Below are positions 23,877 to 36,699 of a stretch of 64,000 nucleotides of DNA, piece by piece; position 1 is the stretch's first letter; each line of letters starts with the position of its first letter. The translations under genes and the position numbers were made by a program. The DNA is from Kineococcus xinjiangensis (GTDB taxonomy: Bacteria; Actinomycetota; Actinomycetes; Actinomycetales; Kineococcaceae). Location of the stretch: contig NZ_PTJD01000001.1 of the NCBI RefSeq assembly GCF_002934625.1, forward strand, positions 310,001 to 374,000, given 5' to 3'. Under the pieces are notes generated by a model. It did not search any database. It had not been told where the DNA came from and was given only the letters and a program-made list of their open reading frames with translations.

Positions 23877-25441
23877 GCGCGTGCCTCCGTCGTGCTGCTC
23901 GCGGTCGCGGCGGTCGCCGGCTGCTCGGGGACCCGGGCCAGCAGCGGCGCACCCCAGCGCTGCAGGAGCAGCGCCTCCAGCGCGGCGCCCACCCGGTACA
24001 GGCGCTGGTCCTCGCGGGCGGGGGCGAGGATCTGCAGGCCCACGGGCAGCCCGTCCTCGTCCGCCAGGCCCACCGGCAGGGACATCCCCGGCACGCCGGC
24101 GAGGTTGGCGGGGATGGTGGCGACGTCCCCGGCGTACATCGCCAGCGGGTCGTCCAGCTTCTCCCCCAGCCGGTACGCCGTCGTCGGTGCCGTCGGGGAG
24201 ACCAGCACGTCCACCTGGCCGAAGGCGGCGTCGAAGTCCCGCTGCACGAGCGTGCGCACCTTCTGCGCGCTGCCGTAGTAGGCGTCGTAGTAGCCCGCCG
24301 AGAGGGCGTAGGTGCCGAGGATGACGCGCCGCTTGACCTCCTCGCCGAAACCGGCGGCCCGGGTGGCGGCCATCACCTGCTCGGCGGTGACGCCGTCACC
24401 GTCGGGGACGACGCGCAGGCCGTAGCGCATGCCGTCGTAGCGGGCGAGGTTGCTGCTCGCCTCGCTCGGCATGATCAGGTAGTAGGCGGGCAGCGCGTGG
24501 GCGAAGTTGGGGCAGCCCACCTCCACCACGTCCGCGCCCGCCTCGGTCAGCAGCGCCACGGCCTCGTCGAAGCGCGCCCGCACGCCCGCCTGGTAGCCCT
24601 CGCCGCCGAGTTCGCGCACCACGCCGACGCGCACGCCGCGCAGGTCCCCCGAGGCGCCCTCGCGGGCGGCCGCGACCACCTGCGGCGCCGGGCCCGGCAG
24701 CGACGTGGAGTCGTGCGGGTCGTGCCCGGCCATCACCTCGTGCAGCAGCGCCGTGTCCAGCACGGTGCGCCCGCACGGGCCGGCCTGGTCGAGGCTGGAG
24801 GCCATCGCCACCAGCCCGTAGCGCGAGACCCCGCCGTAGGTCGGCTTCACGCCGACGGTCCCGGTGACGGCGGCGGGCTGGCGGATCGAGCCGCCGGTGT
24901 CGGAGCCCACCGTCAGCGGCACCTCGAACGCCGCGAGCGCCGCGGCGGAACCCCCGCCGGAACCGCCGGGGATGCGGGTGTGGTCCCACGGGTTGCGGGT
25001 GGGGCCGAACGCGGAGCGCTCCGTGGTGGAGCCCATCGCGAACTCGTCCATGTTCGTCTTGCCGACGATGACCATCCCGGCGGCCTTGAGCTGCCGCACC
25101 ACGGTCGCGTCGTAGGGCGAGACCCAGCCCTCGAGGATGCGGGAACCGCAGGTCGTGGGCATGCCCGTGGTGGTGAGGACGTCCTTGACCCCGACCGGCA
25201 CCCCGGCCAGCGGGCCGAGCTCCTCGCCGCGGCCGCGGCGGGCGTCGACCTCCGCGGCGTCGGCGAGGGCCTGCTCCCCGGCCACGTGCAGGAAGGCGTG
25301 CACGCCCGCGTCCGCGTCGCCGTCGACCTGCGCGATGCGGTCCAGGTGGGCGCGGGTGGCGTCGACGGAGGACACCTCCCCCGCCTGCAGCGCCGCCGCG
25401 AGGCGGGAGGCGTCCCAGCGCGTCAGGTCCGCGGCGCTCAC
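23873..25441 (-). CDS. gatA: Glutamyl/aspartyl-tRNA amidotransferase subunit A
   Basis: 522-residue amidase that releases ammonia from glutamine for GatB. It has the amidase-signature Ser-cisSer-Lys machinery: Lys in [14 protein letters not shown] (near residue 80), the glycine/serine-rich stretch [15 protein letters not shown], and [14 protein letters not shown] containing the nucleophilic Ser. The GTG overlaps the gatC stop (GTGA), and its own stop overlaps gatB, so gatC-gatA-gatB is one tightly coupled operon. Length and motifs are normal. Confidence 0.97.
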   Translation of the reverse strand: MSAADLTRWDASRLAAALQAGEVSSVDATRAHLDRIAQVDGDADAGVHAFLHVAGEQALADAAEVDARRGRGEELGPLAGVPVGVKDVLTTTGMPTTCGSRILEGWVSPYDATVVRQLKAAGMVIVGKTNMDEFAMGSTTERSAFGPTRNPWDHTRIPGGSGGGSAAALAAFEVPLTVGSDTGGSIRQPAAVTGTVGVKPTYGGVSRYGLVAMASSLDQAGPCGRTVLDTALLHEVMAGHDPHDSTSLPGPAPQVVAAAREGASGDLRGVRVGVVRELGGEGYQAGVRARFDEAVALLTEAGADVVEVGCPNFAHALPAYYLIMPSEASSNLARYDGMRYGLRVVPDGDGVTAEQVMAATRAAGFGEEVKRRVILGTYALSAGYYDAYYGSAQKVRTLVQRDFDAAFGQVDVLVSPTAPTTAYRLGEKLDDPLAMYAGDVATIPANLAGVPGMSLPVGLADEDGLPVGLQILAPAREDQRLYRVGAALEALLLQRWGAPLLARVPEQPATAATASSTTEARA

Positions 25442-25737
25442 GCCTCCTCCCCGAGGATCATCGGGACGCGGAACCGGCCGTCCTCGACCTCCGGGGCGGC
25501 GGCGAGGGCCTCCTCCGCGGTCAGGGACGGCACGACCACGTCGGGGCGGGTGACGTTGCGCAGGGGCATCGGGTGCGACGTGGCGGGCACGTCGTCGCCG
25601 ACGACCGCGGCGACCTGCTCGACGGCGTCCAGGACCGCGCCGAGCTGGGCCGCCATGCGGTCCAGCTCCTCCTCGGTCATGTCGATGCGCGCCAGTCGCG
25701 CCAGGTGGGCGACCTCGGGACGGGAGATGTCGGACAC
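25438..25737 (-). CDS. gatC: Glutamyl/aspartyl-tRNA amidotransferase subunit C
   Basis: 99-residue stabilising subunit of GatCAB. Recognisable motifs are [38 protein letters not shown], and a C-terminal [15 protein letters not shown] followed by [12 protein letters not shown]. The GTG at 25737 lies eight bases after TAGACT (25751-25746), implying a leaderless mRNA with its own promoter. The TAG of that box is also the stop codon of the upstream ABC transporter gene. Confidence 0.95.
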   Translation of the reverse strand: MSDISRPEVAHLARLARIDMTEEELDRMAAQLGAVLDAVEQVAAVVGDDVPATSHPMPLRNVTRPDVVVPSLTAEEALAAAPEVEDGRFRVPMILGEEA

Positions 25738-25748
25738 GGGGATCGAGT

Positions 25749-27620
25749 CTAGGCCGGACCCGGCGCGGGCTCCCCGGCGGCGTCGGCCCGCACCAGCAGC
25801 TGCGTCTCGGCCAGCTCCCGGTAGAGCGGCGACGTCACGAGCAGCTCCTCGTGGGTCCCGCGCGCCAGGACCCGGCCGCCGTCGAGGACGACGATCTGCT
25901 CGCAGTCCACGACCGTGGAGAGCCGGTGCGCCACCACCAGCAGGGTGCGCTGCGCCGCGGCCGCGTCCAGGGCCTGCTTCAGCAGGGCCTCGTTGCGGGC
26001 GTCGAGGCTGGCGGTGGGCTCGTCCAGCAGGAGCACCTCGGCCCCGGCCAGCAGCGCCCGGGCGATCGCGAGGCGCTGGCGCTGCCCACCGGAGAGCAGC
26101 ACCCCCGCCTCCCCTACCTCCGCGTCGAGGCCTGCGGGCGAGCGGGTGGCGAGGTCGGACAGGCCCACCGCCGCCAGCACCTCCTGCACCTGGGCGTCGG
26201 AGGCGTCGGGGCTGGCCAGCACCAGGTTGGCGCGCAGCGTCCCGGCCAGCACCGGGGCGTCCTGCTCGACGTAGCCGAGCCGGGCGCGCAGCCCGCCGAG
26301 CGGCAGGTCCCGCACGTCCACGCCGTCGAGGCGCACCGCCCCCGAGTCGACGTCGGCGAAGCGCTCCACGAGTCCCAGCGCGGTCGACTTCCCGGCCCCC
26401 GACGGCCCCACCAGCGCGGTGCGGGTGCCGCGCGGCACCGCGAAGCTCACCTCGTGCAGCGCCCGCTCCCCGCCGGGGTGGGTGAACGTGACCGCGTCGA
26501 ACTCCACGGCGGGAGCGCCGTGCCCGGCCGTCGGCGGCGCCGCGGCGCGCGGTTCGTCCCGCTCCACCTCCAGGCGCATGACCTCGTCGATGCGGGTCAG
26601 CGCCGCGATGCCGGACTGCAGGACCGTCCACACCCCGAAGATCTGCCCGAGCGGGAAGATCAGCGTGAAGAGGAGCAGCACGAAGGTCACCAGCTCCGCG
26701 ACGGTGGTCGAGCCCGCCGCCACCCGGGCACCGCCGACCCCCAGCACGGCGATGAACGCCCCCTGGAAGGCCAGGCCCATGAGCGGGGAGACCGCCGCCC
26801 GCACCCGCGCCGCGCGCACCGAGGCGTCGCGGGCCTGCCGGGCCGCCTCCGCCACGACCGCCAGCTCCCGCTCCGTGGCGCCGCTGGCGCGGATGGTGCG
26901 CAGGGAGGACAGCACGCGGGCCACCGCCGCGCTCATCGCGCCGACCCGCTCGCGGCTGGCCAGCTCCACCGCCGACAGGCGCCGGGTCGCCACCAGGCCG
27001 GTGGTGATGCCCGCGGCGACCGCCGCCACGGTCACGCCCAGCAGGACGGGGTCCAGCACCCCCATCAGGACCAGGGCGCCCGCGGCGGTGAGGACCACGC
27101 CGACGATGTCGAAGAGCCCCGAGGTCACCACGGAGGAGAGCGCGGTGGTGTCGCCGCTGACCCGGGACAGCAGGTCCCCCGAGACCCGGCGGTCCCGCTC
27201 GGCCACGGTGATGCGCAGCAGGTGCCCGGCCAGTGCCCTGCGCACCTGCAGCACCACCCCGGCGCCGGCCCGCTCCAGCAGGAACTGCTGCAGTCCCCCG
27301 GCCACCGCGGCGATCAGCAGGACGGCGACCAGCGCGGCGACCCACGGGCCCAGCGCCTCCCCGGCGCGCACCGCCGCGACCACCTGCCCGACGAGCAGCG
27401 GTTGCAGGAGCGTGGCCGCCGCGGCCAGCAGGGACAGCAGCACGGCCACGGCCAGGGCGCCGCGGTGCCGGCGCAGGTGCGGCAGCAGCATCCGGCCCGC
27501 CGCCCGGGGGCTCAGCGGGGCGGGCGCGGGGGACACGGCGGGTTCGGGACGGGTGGGTTCGGGACGGGTGGGTTCGGGACGGGCCGCCGTCCCCGTCGCG
27601 GTGGAGTGCTCGTTCGCCAC
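25749..27620 (-). CDS. ABC exporter, fused membrane and ATPase domains
   Basis: Half-transporter of 623 residues. After a Pro/Glu-rich cytoplasmic tail with a 5-residue tandem repeat (RPEPT x3), six transmembrane helices span about 40-345, followed by the nucleotide-binding domain: Walker [19 protein letters not shown]-loop [14 protein letters not shown], signature [17 protein letters not shown], Walker [13 protein letters not shown] and H-loop VAHRLSTV, all intact. It is of the MsbA/LmrA type and would act as a homodimer exporting a lipid or drug-like substrate that cannot be named. The GTG start directly follows GAGGA, so the true start is slightly uncertain. Confidence 0.92.
   Translation of the reverse strand: MANEHSTATGTAARPEPTRPEPTRPEPAVSPAPAPLSPRAAGRMLLPHLRRHRGALAVAVLLSLLAAAATLLQPLLVGQVVAAVRAGEALGPWVAALVAVLLIAAVAGGLQQFLLERAGAGVVLQVRRALAGHLLRITVAERDRRVSGDLLSRVSGDTTALSSVVTSGLFDIVGVVLTAAGALVLMGVLDPVLLGVTVAAVAAGITTGLVATRRLSAVELASRERVGAMSAAVARVLSSLRTIRASGATERELAVVAEAARQARDASVRAARVRAAVSPLMGLAFQGAFIAVLGVGGARVAAGSTTVAELVTFVLLLFTLIFPLGQIFGVWTVLQSGIAALTRIDEVMRLEVERDEPRAAAPPTAGHGAPAVEFDAVTFTHPGGERALHEVSFAVPRGTRTALVGPSGAGKSTALGLVERFADVDSGAVRLDGVDVRDLPLGGLRARLGYVEQDAPVLAGTLRANLVLASPDASDAQVQEVLAAVGLSDLATRSPAGLDAEVGEAGVLLSGGQRQRLAIARALLAGAEVLLLDEPTASLDARNEALLKQALDAAAAQRTLLVVAHRLSTVVDCEQIVVLDGGRVLARGTHEELLVTSPLYRELAETQLLVRADAAGEPAPGPA
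27542..27586 (-). repeat. 15-base tandem repeat in the ABC exporter gene
   Basis: Three units of GTTCGGGACGGGTGG (the third altered at its end) encode the RPEPT repeat in the N-terminal tail. It is in frame and may vary in copy number. Confidence 0.75.
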
Positions 27621-27654
27621 TCCTCGACTCTGCGCCCTGCCCCCGTTCGCGGCG

Positions 27655-30512
<2,858 letters not shown>

Positions 30513-31118
30513 TCAGCCCGGGGTCACGAGGGACCGGCGCAGCACGAACATCTCCAGGTCGTCGCGGCGCGGCAGGCCGAAGCGCTCCTGCCCGTACGGG
30601 AACGGCACCCGCTCCCCCGTCTCCGCGAAGCCGCGACGCCGGTAGAAGGCCAGCAGCTCCTCCCGCTGGCGCAGCACCGTCATCTCCATCGCCGTGCAGC
30701 CCCACTCCTGCCGCGCCCGCCGACTCGCCTCGGCCAGCAGCGCGCTGCCCAGCCCGCCGCCCTGCCGACGCGGGCGCACCGCGAACAGGCCGAAGTAGGC
30801 CACCCCACCACGCCGCTGCAGGTTGCAGCAGCCCAGCAGGCCGTCGTCGTCGGACTCCGCGAGCAGCACCACCCCCGCCGGGTCGGCCAGCAGCTCGGCG
30901 ATGCCCTCGGGATCGGTGCGCTGACCGTCGAGCAGGTCGGCCTCCGTCGTCCAGCCCTCCCGGCTCGCCTCCCCCCGGTAGGCGGACTCCACGAGGGCCA
31001 CCACGTCCGGCACGTCCGCGACGTCGGCGTCGCGGAAGCGCACGAGGGGGCTGGGCACCACGGGAACGAGCGCTGCGGAGAGCGCCACGGCGCACGCGGG
31101 CACCGCTGAGGTCGTCAT
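30513..31118 (-). CDS. GNAT-family N-acetyltransferase
   Basis: 201 residues. The core begins near residue 25 (LVRFRDADVADVPDVVALVESAYRG); the acetyl-CoA loop is FGLFAVRPRRQGGGLGSALL, and the C-terminal part has AFYRRRGFAETGERVPF. About 24 extra hydrophobic residues precede it. A GGAAG lies before the ATG; a start further downstream is possible. The substrate is unknown. It resembles small-molecule or amino-acid acetyltransferases and differs from the GNAT beside ligA. Confidence 0.85.
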   Translation of the reverse strand: MTTSAVPACAVALSAALVPVVPSPLVRFRDADVADVPDVVALVESAYRGEASREGWTTEADLLDGQRTDPEGIAELLADPAGVVLLAESDDDGLLGCCNLQRRGGVAYFGLFAVRPRRQGGGLGSALLAEASRRARQEWGCTAMEMTVLRQREELLAFYRRRGFAETGERVPFPYGQERFGLPRRDDLEMFVLRRSLVTPG

Positions 31119-31185
31119 GGCGACATCTTCCGCGAAGCGCCCGCCGCGACGTCAAGCGAGCGCACGTCCGGAGCAGTCGCCCCCG

Positions 31186-32298
31186 TCAGCCGGCCGCCGC
31201 CTCCTGCAGCGCCGACGCCACCTCCCGCAGCCGCCGCAGCCGCCCCTGCACCGCCGCCGGCGCCACGTCCACCAGCCCGACGGCGGGGGTCGGCACCACC
31301 TGCGCCAGCTCCGCCGCGGGCAGCCCGACCCGCCGCCACGGCACCCGCACGGCGTCGACGAGGGCACCCACCGCCGGGACCTCGCCCTGCGGGGGGAGCA
31401 CCCCCGCCCACAGCTGGACCCCGCCCTCCACGGTCGCGGCCACCGACTCCCAGCCGCTCGCGCCGAGCCCGGCCACGTCGACCGCGACGGCCCCGGTGCC
31501 GGCACCGCGCAGCAGCGCCCAGGGCACCTCCTCGCCCGCGACCCGCACCGCCGTGAACGCCCCCGCCCCGCGCGCCGCCGCCAGCACCGCCCGCAGGCCC
31601 TGCTCGACCTCCTGCCGCTCCACCGCCCGAAGCCGCCCGTAGCCGCTGGCCGTCGGCAGCCTGCCCGCCAGCACCGCCGGCAGCACCGGCTCGTCGACCT
31701 GCACGACCGGCCGCGCCCCCGGCACGAGCCGGCGCAGGTCCCGCACGTGCGCCGCGACGCCCTCGGCCAGGGACGCCACCACGTCCCGGCGCGCCCCCGG
31801 GTCGGCCACCGAGCGCTCGCCCCGGGTCAGCTCGATGCTCGCGGCCAGCAGCCACGGCCCGGCCACCTGCACCTTCAGCGGGCCGGAGTAGCCGTCGGCG
31901 GCCTCCGCCAGCTCGTCCAGGTCCGCCCGCAGGAAGCTGCGCGCCCGCTCCACGTCCCGGCCGGGGCGGTCCACGAAGCGCCAGCCCGACGGCTGCAGGT
32001 CCACCGCCAGGCCCTCCAGCAGGCACGCCCCGCGGCCCACGGCATCGGCGCCCGCGCCGCGCTGCGGCAACTGGGGCAGGTGCGGCAGGTGCCCGGACCC
32101 GAACTCCCCGAACACCATCGCGCACGCCTCGCGGGGGTCGGCGCCCGGCAGCGGGCCCAGCCCCGTCGCCCGGCCCGCGAGATCCCCGCGCGTCAACGGG
32201 GAAGTCGACCCGGATGGTGATCGCGGGGACGACGGGAGGGGGAGGCTCTCGTCACCGATCGTCGGATGGGCCGCCTGGTCGCCGTCGGAAGACTGCAC
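31186..32298 (-). CDS. MetE C-terminal-domain-like protein (cobalamin-independent methionine synthase family)
   Basis: 370 residues. It resembles the stand-alone C-terminal TIM-barrel proteins of the MetE family next to ligA in many actinobacteria (M. tuberculosis Rv3015c position). Seen: LGPLPGADPREACAMVFGEF, HLPQLPQRGAGADAVGRG, VQVAGPWLLAASIELTRGE, VVQVDEPVLPAVLAGRLPTA and the final PTPAVGLVDVAPAAVQG. The normal MetE zinc ligands (His, two Cys, Glu) are not evident: no cysteine lies near the C terminus. Methionine synthesis is therefore doubtful. The GTG lies seven bases after TAGCGT (32311-32306), so it is likely leaderless. Confidence 0.75.
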   Translation of the reverse strand: MQSSDGDQAAHPTIGDESLPLPSSPRSPSGSTSPLTRGDLAGRATGLGPLPGADPREACAMVFGEFGSGHLPHLPQLPQRGAGADAVGRGACLLEGLAVDLQPSGWRFVDRPGRDVERARSFLRADLDELAEAADGYSGPLKVQVAGPWLLAASIELTRGERSVADPGARRDVVASLAEGVAAHVRDLRRLVPGARPVVQVDEPVLPAVLAGRLPTASGYGRLRAVERQEVEQGLRAVLAAARGAGAFTAVRVAGEEVPWALLRGAGTGAVAVDVAGLGASGWESVAATVEGGVQLWAGVLPPQGEVPAVGALVDAVRVPWRRVGLPAAELAQVVPTPAVGLVDVAPAAVQGRLRRLREVASALQEAAAG

Positions 32299-32335
32299 GG
32301 GCCCGACGCTACCCGCGCCCCAGGAGGACCAGACG

Positions 32336-34198
32336 ATGCCAGCCCCCACCACGCGGCTCCACCGGACGGCGGCGGGGGGCGCCGTCGCCGTCCTGGCGAC
32401 CGCGCTGGTCGCCTCGACCGCCGTGCCGGCCACCGCCGCCCCCACCCTCGCCCGCGCCACCCGGGCCGCGCAGTCCACCTCGACGCAGGCCCCGCCCACG
32501 CAGGCCCCGCCCACGCAGCCGCCGCCGACGCAGCCGCCGCCGACGCAGGTCCTGCCCGGCAACGCACCGCTCAGCCCCCTCGCCACCGCCCGCCCGGCCG
32601 GCCTGGAGGAGGCGCAGCGGCAGTTCACCGCCCGCACCCCCGTCCACCTGCGCGAGCAGCGGCTCACCTGGGGGCCCTGCCCCGACACCGCCGCTCCCGC
32701 CGACCTCCTGCCCGCGCTGGAGTGCGCCGCGGTGCGCGCGCCCCGCGACTGGAACTCCCCCGGCGACGGGCAGGAGGTCACCGTCGCGATCAGCCGCCTG
32801 CGCAGCGACGGCCCGCGCCCGGCCCGCACCGTCCTCACCAACCCCGGCGGTCCCGGCGGGCCCGGGCTGTTCATGCCGCTGATCCTCGCCGGCCGCCCCG
32901 CCCTCGCCGGCACGTCGGAGGTCGTCGGCGTCGACGTGCGCGGCACCGGCGCCAGCACCAACGTCACCTGCGGCCTCGACGACGCCGACCTGCACCTCCC
33001 CGACGCCCGCGACCGCTCGCCGCAGGCGCTGGCGCACACGGCGCGGGTGATGCGGCAGGTCGCCCGCGCCTGCAGCTCCACGTCGCCGCTCGCCCCGTTC
33101 GTCAACACCGAGCAGACGGTGGCCGACCTCGACCTCGTGCGCGCCGTCCTCGGCCGCGACCAGGTCGACTGGGTCGGCTACTCCGGCGGCACCTGGCTCG
33201 GGGCGCAGTACGCCACCTACTTCCCCGCCCGCGTCGGCCGCTTCGTCCTCGACTCCTCCGTCGACGTCGCCGCACCGTTCCAGCAGGTCTTCGCCGAGGA
33301 CCAGCCCCTCGGCTTCCACCGCCGCTTCACCCGCGACTTCCAGCCGTGGGCGGCGCAGCACCACGCCCGCTTCCGCCTCGGCCGCACCCCGCAGGAGGTG
33401 AACGCGTCCTACGAGCGGCTGCGCGCCGACCTCGTCGCCCGGCCGCTGGAGCTGCCCCTCGTGGGCCGCGTCGACGGCACCACCCTCGACGGGATGGTGG
33501 CGCAGTCGATGTACAGCAAGACCGCCTTCGAGGACCTCGCCACCACCATGCGCCTGCTGCGGCTGATCTCCGACCTCCTGCCGATGCAGGAGAAGGGCGA
33601 GCTGCTGCGCCTGCAGGCCCAGGCCGGCCCCGCGGTGCGCGACCTGCTCCCCCGACGGGGCACCATGACCTCGCCGCTGCCGCGGCAGGGCACCCTCGAC
33701 CAGGCCGCCGACGCCCAGGCCGCCACGTTCCTCACCATCACCTGCAACGACACCGCGTGGTCACGGGGGCAGCGCTTCTGGAACGCCCTCGGGCAGCGGC
33801 AGGGCGAGCGCTACCCCCTCGTCGGCTGGAGCACCACGCAGCAGCCGTGCGGGTACTGGCGGCGCCCGCCGCTGAGCCTGCCGAAGCCGGACGGGCGGGA
33901 CCTGCCGCCGCTGCTGATCGTGCAGTCCGAGCACGACCCCGCCACCCCGGTCGAGGGGGCGCGGCGCGCCCACGAGGCCCTCGGCACCTCCCGCCTGGTG
34001 CTGGTGGAGGGCGAGGGCGACCACGCCCTCTACGCCAGCATCGGAAACCCCTGCCTCGACGAGCTCGTCGACCGCTTCCTCGCCACCGGCCAGGCGCCGG
34101 CGGGCGACGTGACCTGCGCCGGCACCGGCCTGCCCCAGCCCGGCCGGATGCAGGCCAAGAGCACCCGGCAGGACCTGCGCGAACTGCTCGTCGGCTGA
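32336..34198 (+). CDS. Secreted alpha/beta-hydrolase, S33 tripeptidyl-aminopeptidase-like
   Basis: 620 residues. A signal peptide (GGAVAVLATALVASTAVPATAAP) is followed by a Thr-Gln-Pro-Pro repeat linker (residues about 48-72), then the hydrolase. Oxyanion/entry motif VLTNPGGPGGPGLF, nucleophile Ser in VDWVGYSGGTWLGAQYA, catalytic Asp in LLIVQSEHDPATPVEGA and His in LVEGEGDHALYASIG form a full triad. The TAP-like C-terminal domain is typical of exported actinobacterial peptidases such as SlpD/SlpE. AGGAGG lies eight bases before the ATG. Substrate specificity is unknown. Confidence 0.9.
   Translation: MPAPTTRLHRTAAGGAVAVLATALVASTAVPATAAPTLARATRAAQSTSTQAPPTQAPPTQPPPTQPPPTQVLPGNAPLSPLATARPAGLEEAQRQFTARTPVHLREQRLTWGPCPDTAAPADLLPALECAAVRAPRDWNSPGDGQEVTVAISRLRSDGPRPARTVLTNPGGPGGPGLFMPLILAGRPALAGTSEVVGVDVRGTGASTNVTCGLDDADLHLPDARDRSPQALAHTARVMRQVARACSSTSPLAPFVNTEQTVADLDLVRAVLGRDQVDWVGYSGGTWLGAQYATYFPARVGRFVLDSSVDVAAPFQQVFAEDQPLGFHRRFTRDFQPWAAQHHARFRLGRTPQEVNASYERLRADLVARPLELPLVGRVDGTTLDGMVAQSMYSKTAFEDLATTMRLLRLISDLLPMQEKGELLRLQAQAGPAVRDLLPRRGTMTSPLPRQGTLDQAADAQAATFLTITCNDTAWSRGQRFWNALGQRQGERYPLVGWSTTQQPCGYWRRPPLSLPKPDGRDLPPLLIVQSEHDPATPVEGARRAHEALGTSRLVLVEGEGDHALYASIGNPCLDELVDRFLATGQAPAGDVTCAGTGLPQPGRMQAKSTRQDLRELLVG
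32482..32548 (+). repeat. 15-base tandem repeat inside the S33 hydrolase gene
   Basis: About four and a half imperfect 15-base units (ACGCAGGCCCCGCCC, later CCGACGCAGCCGCCG) encode a TQAPP/TQPPP spacer between signal peptide and enzyme domain. Such in-frame repeats can vary in number by slippage. Confidence 0.75.
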
Positions 34199-34277
34199 CG
34201 CGGCGACGCGGGCCGCGACCGCCCGGTGCCCCCGGTGCCGGGTCGTCGCGGCCCTGCCTCCCGTGCAGGATGACCCC

Positions 34278-35573
34278 GTGACAGCGCCCGCCCCGTCCCC
34301 GCCCGCCACGCCGCCGCCGGTCGTGCCGTTCCTGCTGTCCGCCGCGGACGAGGAGCGGCGGGCGGCGCTGCGCCGCATGCGCGTCGTGGCCGGCAGCCTG
34401 CTCGTCCTGGCCGCCGTGGTCTACGCCCTCACCATCGGCACCGACGGCGCGCTCGGCTACGTCAACGCCGCCGCGGAGGCCGCCATGGTCGGGGCGGTCG
34501 CGGACTGGTTCGCCGTCACCGCGCTCTTCCGGCGCCCCTTCGGGCTGCCCATCCCCCACACCGGGCTGATCCCCCGCAAGAAGGACGCCCTCGGGCAGAG
34601 CCTGGAGGAGTTCGTCTCCTCCAACTTCCTCGCCGAGGAGGTCGTGCGCGACAAGGTGGCGCGGGCCGAGGTGACCCGCCGGCTGGCGGAGTGGCTCGTG
34701 CGCCCGGGCAGCGCCGAACGCGCCGTGGAGGAGGCCGCCGTCGTCGTCGGCAGCGGGCTGAAGCTGCTCAAGGACGACGAGGTCGCGATCCTGCTCGACC
34801 AGGTGGTGCTGCAGCGCCTCGCCGACGAGCCGTGGAGCCCCGCCGCGGGCCGGCTGCTCGCGCAGGTCGTGGCCGACGGCACCCACCACCCCGTCGTGGA
34901 CGTCTGCCTGCGCGAGGCGCAGCGCTGGCTGGACCGCAACGAGCACACCGTGATGGCCCTCGTCATGGAGCGCGCCCCCTCGTGGACGCCGGGGTGGCTG
35001 GACGAGCGCATCGGCCGCCGCGTCCACGGCGAGGCGCTGCGCTGGGTCACCGACGCCCTCGCCGACCAGCACCACTCCGGCCGCAAGGCCATCGACGACC
35101 TGCTCGCCCGCTTCGCGAGGGACCTCCAGCACGACGCCACGACCCGCGCCCGCGCACTGGAGTTCCAGCGGCGGCTGCTCACCCACCCCGACGTGCGCGA
35201 CACCCTCGCGGGACTGTGGGGAACGGTGCGGCGCCTGCTCACCGAGGCCGTCGCCGACCCCGGCAGCGAGCTGCGGCTGCGGGCGGTGAAGGCGCTGCGC
35301 GACCTCGCTCAGCGCCTCCTCGACGACGACGCGCTGCGGGGGCGCATCGACGGCCACGTCGTGGACGCCGCGGGGCACCTGGTGCGCAGGTTCGCCCCGG
35401 AGCTCGCGACGGTCATCTCCGACACGGTCGCCCGCTGGGACGGGGCGGACGCCGCCCGCCGCATCGAGCTGCACGTGGGCCGGGACCTGCAGTTCATCCG
35501 CATCAACGGCACGGTCGTCGGTGGTCTCGTCGGGGTGCTCATCCACGCGCTGACGCAGCTCGCCGGGCACTGA
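34278..35573 (+). CDS. DUF445 family membrane-associated protein
   Basis: 431 residues. One hydrophobic segment near the N terminus (VVAGSLLVLAAVVYALTIG, about 35-55) and one at the C terminus (GTVVGGLVGVLIHALTQL) bracket a long helical body. The DUF445 hallmark is clear: NAAAEAAMVGAVADWFAVTALFRRP followed by LPIPHTGLIPRKKDALG. The function of the family is unknown. The GTG at 34278 lies six bases after CAGGAT (34266-34271), a leaderless layout; an in-frame GTG at 34263 would sit upstream of that box. Confidence 0.9.
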   Translation: MTAPAPSPPATPPPVVPFLLSAADEERRAALRRMRVVAGSLLVLAAVVYALTIGTDGALGYVNAAAEAAMVGAVADWFAVTALFRRPFGLPIPHTGLIPRKKDALGQSLEEFVSSNFLAEEVVRDKVARAEVTRRLAEWLVRPGSAERAVEEAAVVVGSGLKLLKDDEVAILLDQVVLQRLADEPWSPAAGRLLAQVVADGTHHPVVDVCLREAQRWLDRNEHTVMALVMERAPSWTPGWLDERIGRRVHGEALRWVTDALADQHHSGRKAIDDLLARFARDLQHDATTRARALEFQRRLLTHPDVRDTLAGLWGTVRRLLTEAVADPGSELRLRAVKALRDLAQRLLDDDALRGRIDGHVVDAAGHLVRRFAPELATVISDTVARWDGADAARRIELHVGRDLQFIRINGTVVGGLVGVLIHALTQLAGH

Positions 35574-35579
35574 CGACCC

Positions 35580-35625
35580 GGCCCACCCCTCCCGCCGGGC
35601 GAGGCCCGGACGGGACGGGTGGGCC
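35580..35625. terminator. Bidirectional terminator between DUF445 and aldo/keto reductase genes
   Basis: GGCCCACCC (35580-35588) pairs with GGGTGGGCC (35617-35625), and an inner CCGGGC/GCCCGG stem extends the structure. It lies between two convergent genes ending at 35573 (+) and 35637 (-). Confidence 0.6.
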
Positions 35626-35636
35626 GGGGCGGCGGC

Positions 35637-36620
35637 TCACCAGCGGGAGTGCACGTGCTCCGCGACCAGCTCGTCGTAGACGGCGCGCACCGCCGCCGCC
35701 TGCTCCGCGGTGACCGGCGGCAGACCGGCCGCGGCGGCGTTGCGCCGGGCCTGGTCGGGGTTGCGGGCGCCGGGGATGACGGTGCTCACGCCCTCCTGGT
35801 CGACGATCCAGCGCAGCGCGAACGCCGCCAGCGGCACGTCCCCGGCGACCTGCGCCAGGCGCCGCGCGGCCTGCACGCCCACCTCGAACGGCACACCGGA
35901 GAACGTCTCGCCCACGTCGAACGCCTCGCCGTGGCGGTTGTAGGTGCGGTGGTCGTCCGCGGCGAACGTCGTGCTCTCGTCGTACTTGCCCGACAGCAGC
36001 CCCGACGCCAGCGGCACCCGGGCGATGATGCCGACGCCGGCCTGCCGGGCCGCGGGCAGCACCTCGTCCAGCGGCTTCAGTCGCAGGCAGTTCAGGATGA
36101 TCTGCACGCTGGCCACACCCGGCCGCGCGATGGCCCGCAGCGCCTCCGCCGCCGTCTCCACCGAGACCCCGTACGCGGCGATGCGCTCCTCGGCGACCAG
36201 CTCGTCGAGGGCGTCGAACACCTCGTCGCGGTCGTAGACGGGGGTGGGCGGGCAGTGCAGCTGGACCAGGTCGAGGGTCTCGACGCCCAGGTTGGCTCGG
36301 CTGCGGTCGTTCCAGGCGCGGAAGTTCTCCCGCGTGTACTGCTCGCTCACGTGGGGGTCGGCGCGGCGGCCCATCTTCGTCGCGACCACGACGCCGGCGC
36401 CGGGCTCGGCCTCGCAGAAGCGGCGGATGAGCTGCTCGCTGCGGCCGTCGCCGTAGACGTCGGCGGTGTCGAGGAACGTCACGCCGGACTCCACCGCCGC
36501 CCCCAGCGTGGCGAGGGCGTCGTCCTCGCTCACCGCGCCCCAGTCCGCGCCGAGCTGCCAGCAGCCCAGCCCGACCACGCCCACCTGACGACCGGTCCTG
36601 CCCAGGGTCCTCGTCTCCAT
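35637..36620 (-). CDS. Aldo/keto reductase
   Basis: NADPH-dependent oxidoreductase of 327 residues with the TIM-barrel family motifs: LGRTGRQVGVVGLGCWQLG, FLDTADVYGDGRSEQL containing the catalytic Asp and Tyr, VVVATKMGRR with the Lys, and DLVQLHCPPT with the His, giving a complete tetrad. The C-terminal cofactor motif STVIPGARNPDQARRNAAAA is intact. The substrate is unknown. The ATG lies six bases after TAGGGT (36632-36627), so it is leaderless and divergent from the aquaporin gene. Confidence 0.92.
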   Translation of the reverse strand: METRTLGRTGRQVGVVGLGCWQLGADWGAVSEDDALATLGAAVESGVTFLDTADVYGDGRSEQLIRRFCEAEPGAGVVVATKMGRRADPHVSEQYTRENFRAWNDRSRANLGVETLDLVQLHCPPTPVYDRDEVFDALDELVAEERIAAYGVSVETAAEALRAIARPGVASVQIILNCLRLKPLDEVLPAARQAGVGIIARVPLASGLLSGKYDESTTFAADDHRTYNRHGEAFDVGETFSGVPFEVGVQAARRLAQVAGDVPLAAFALRWIVDQEGVSTVIPGARNPDQARRNAAAAGLPPVTAEQAAAVRAVYDELVAEHVHSRW

Positions 36621-36699
36621 GCGCCGACCCTAGACGGAGACGTGCTCGCGCTCTCACCGAGACGGTGGAGACGACCCGGCGGCGACGCGCCGCCCTCCT

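Noticed and set aside
32482-32548. CRISPR-like or intergenic repeat
   Set aside because: The units are 15 bases, contiguous, in frame and encode a Pro-rich linker, so this is a coding tandem repeat.
34263-34277. Upstream GTG as start of the DUF445 protein
   Set aside because: It would lie before the putative -10 box CAGGAT (34266-34271); the GTG at 34278 fits the leaderless spacing seen across the window.
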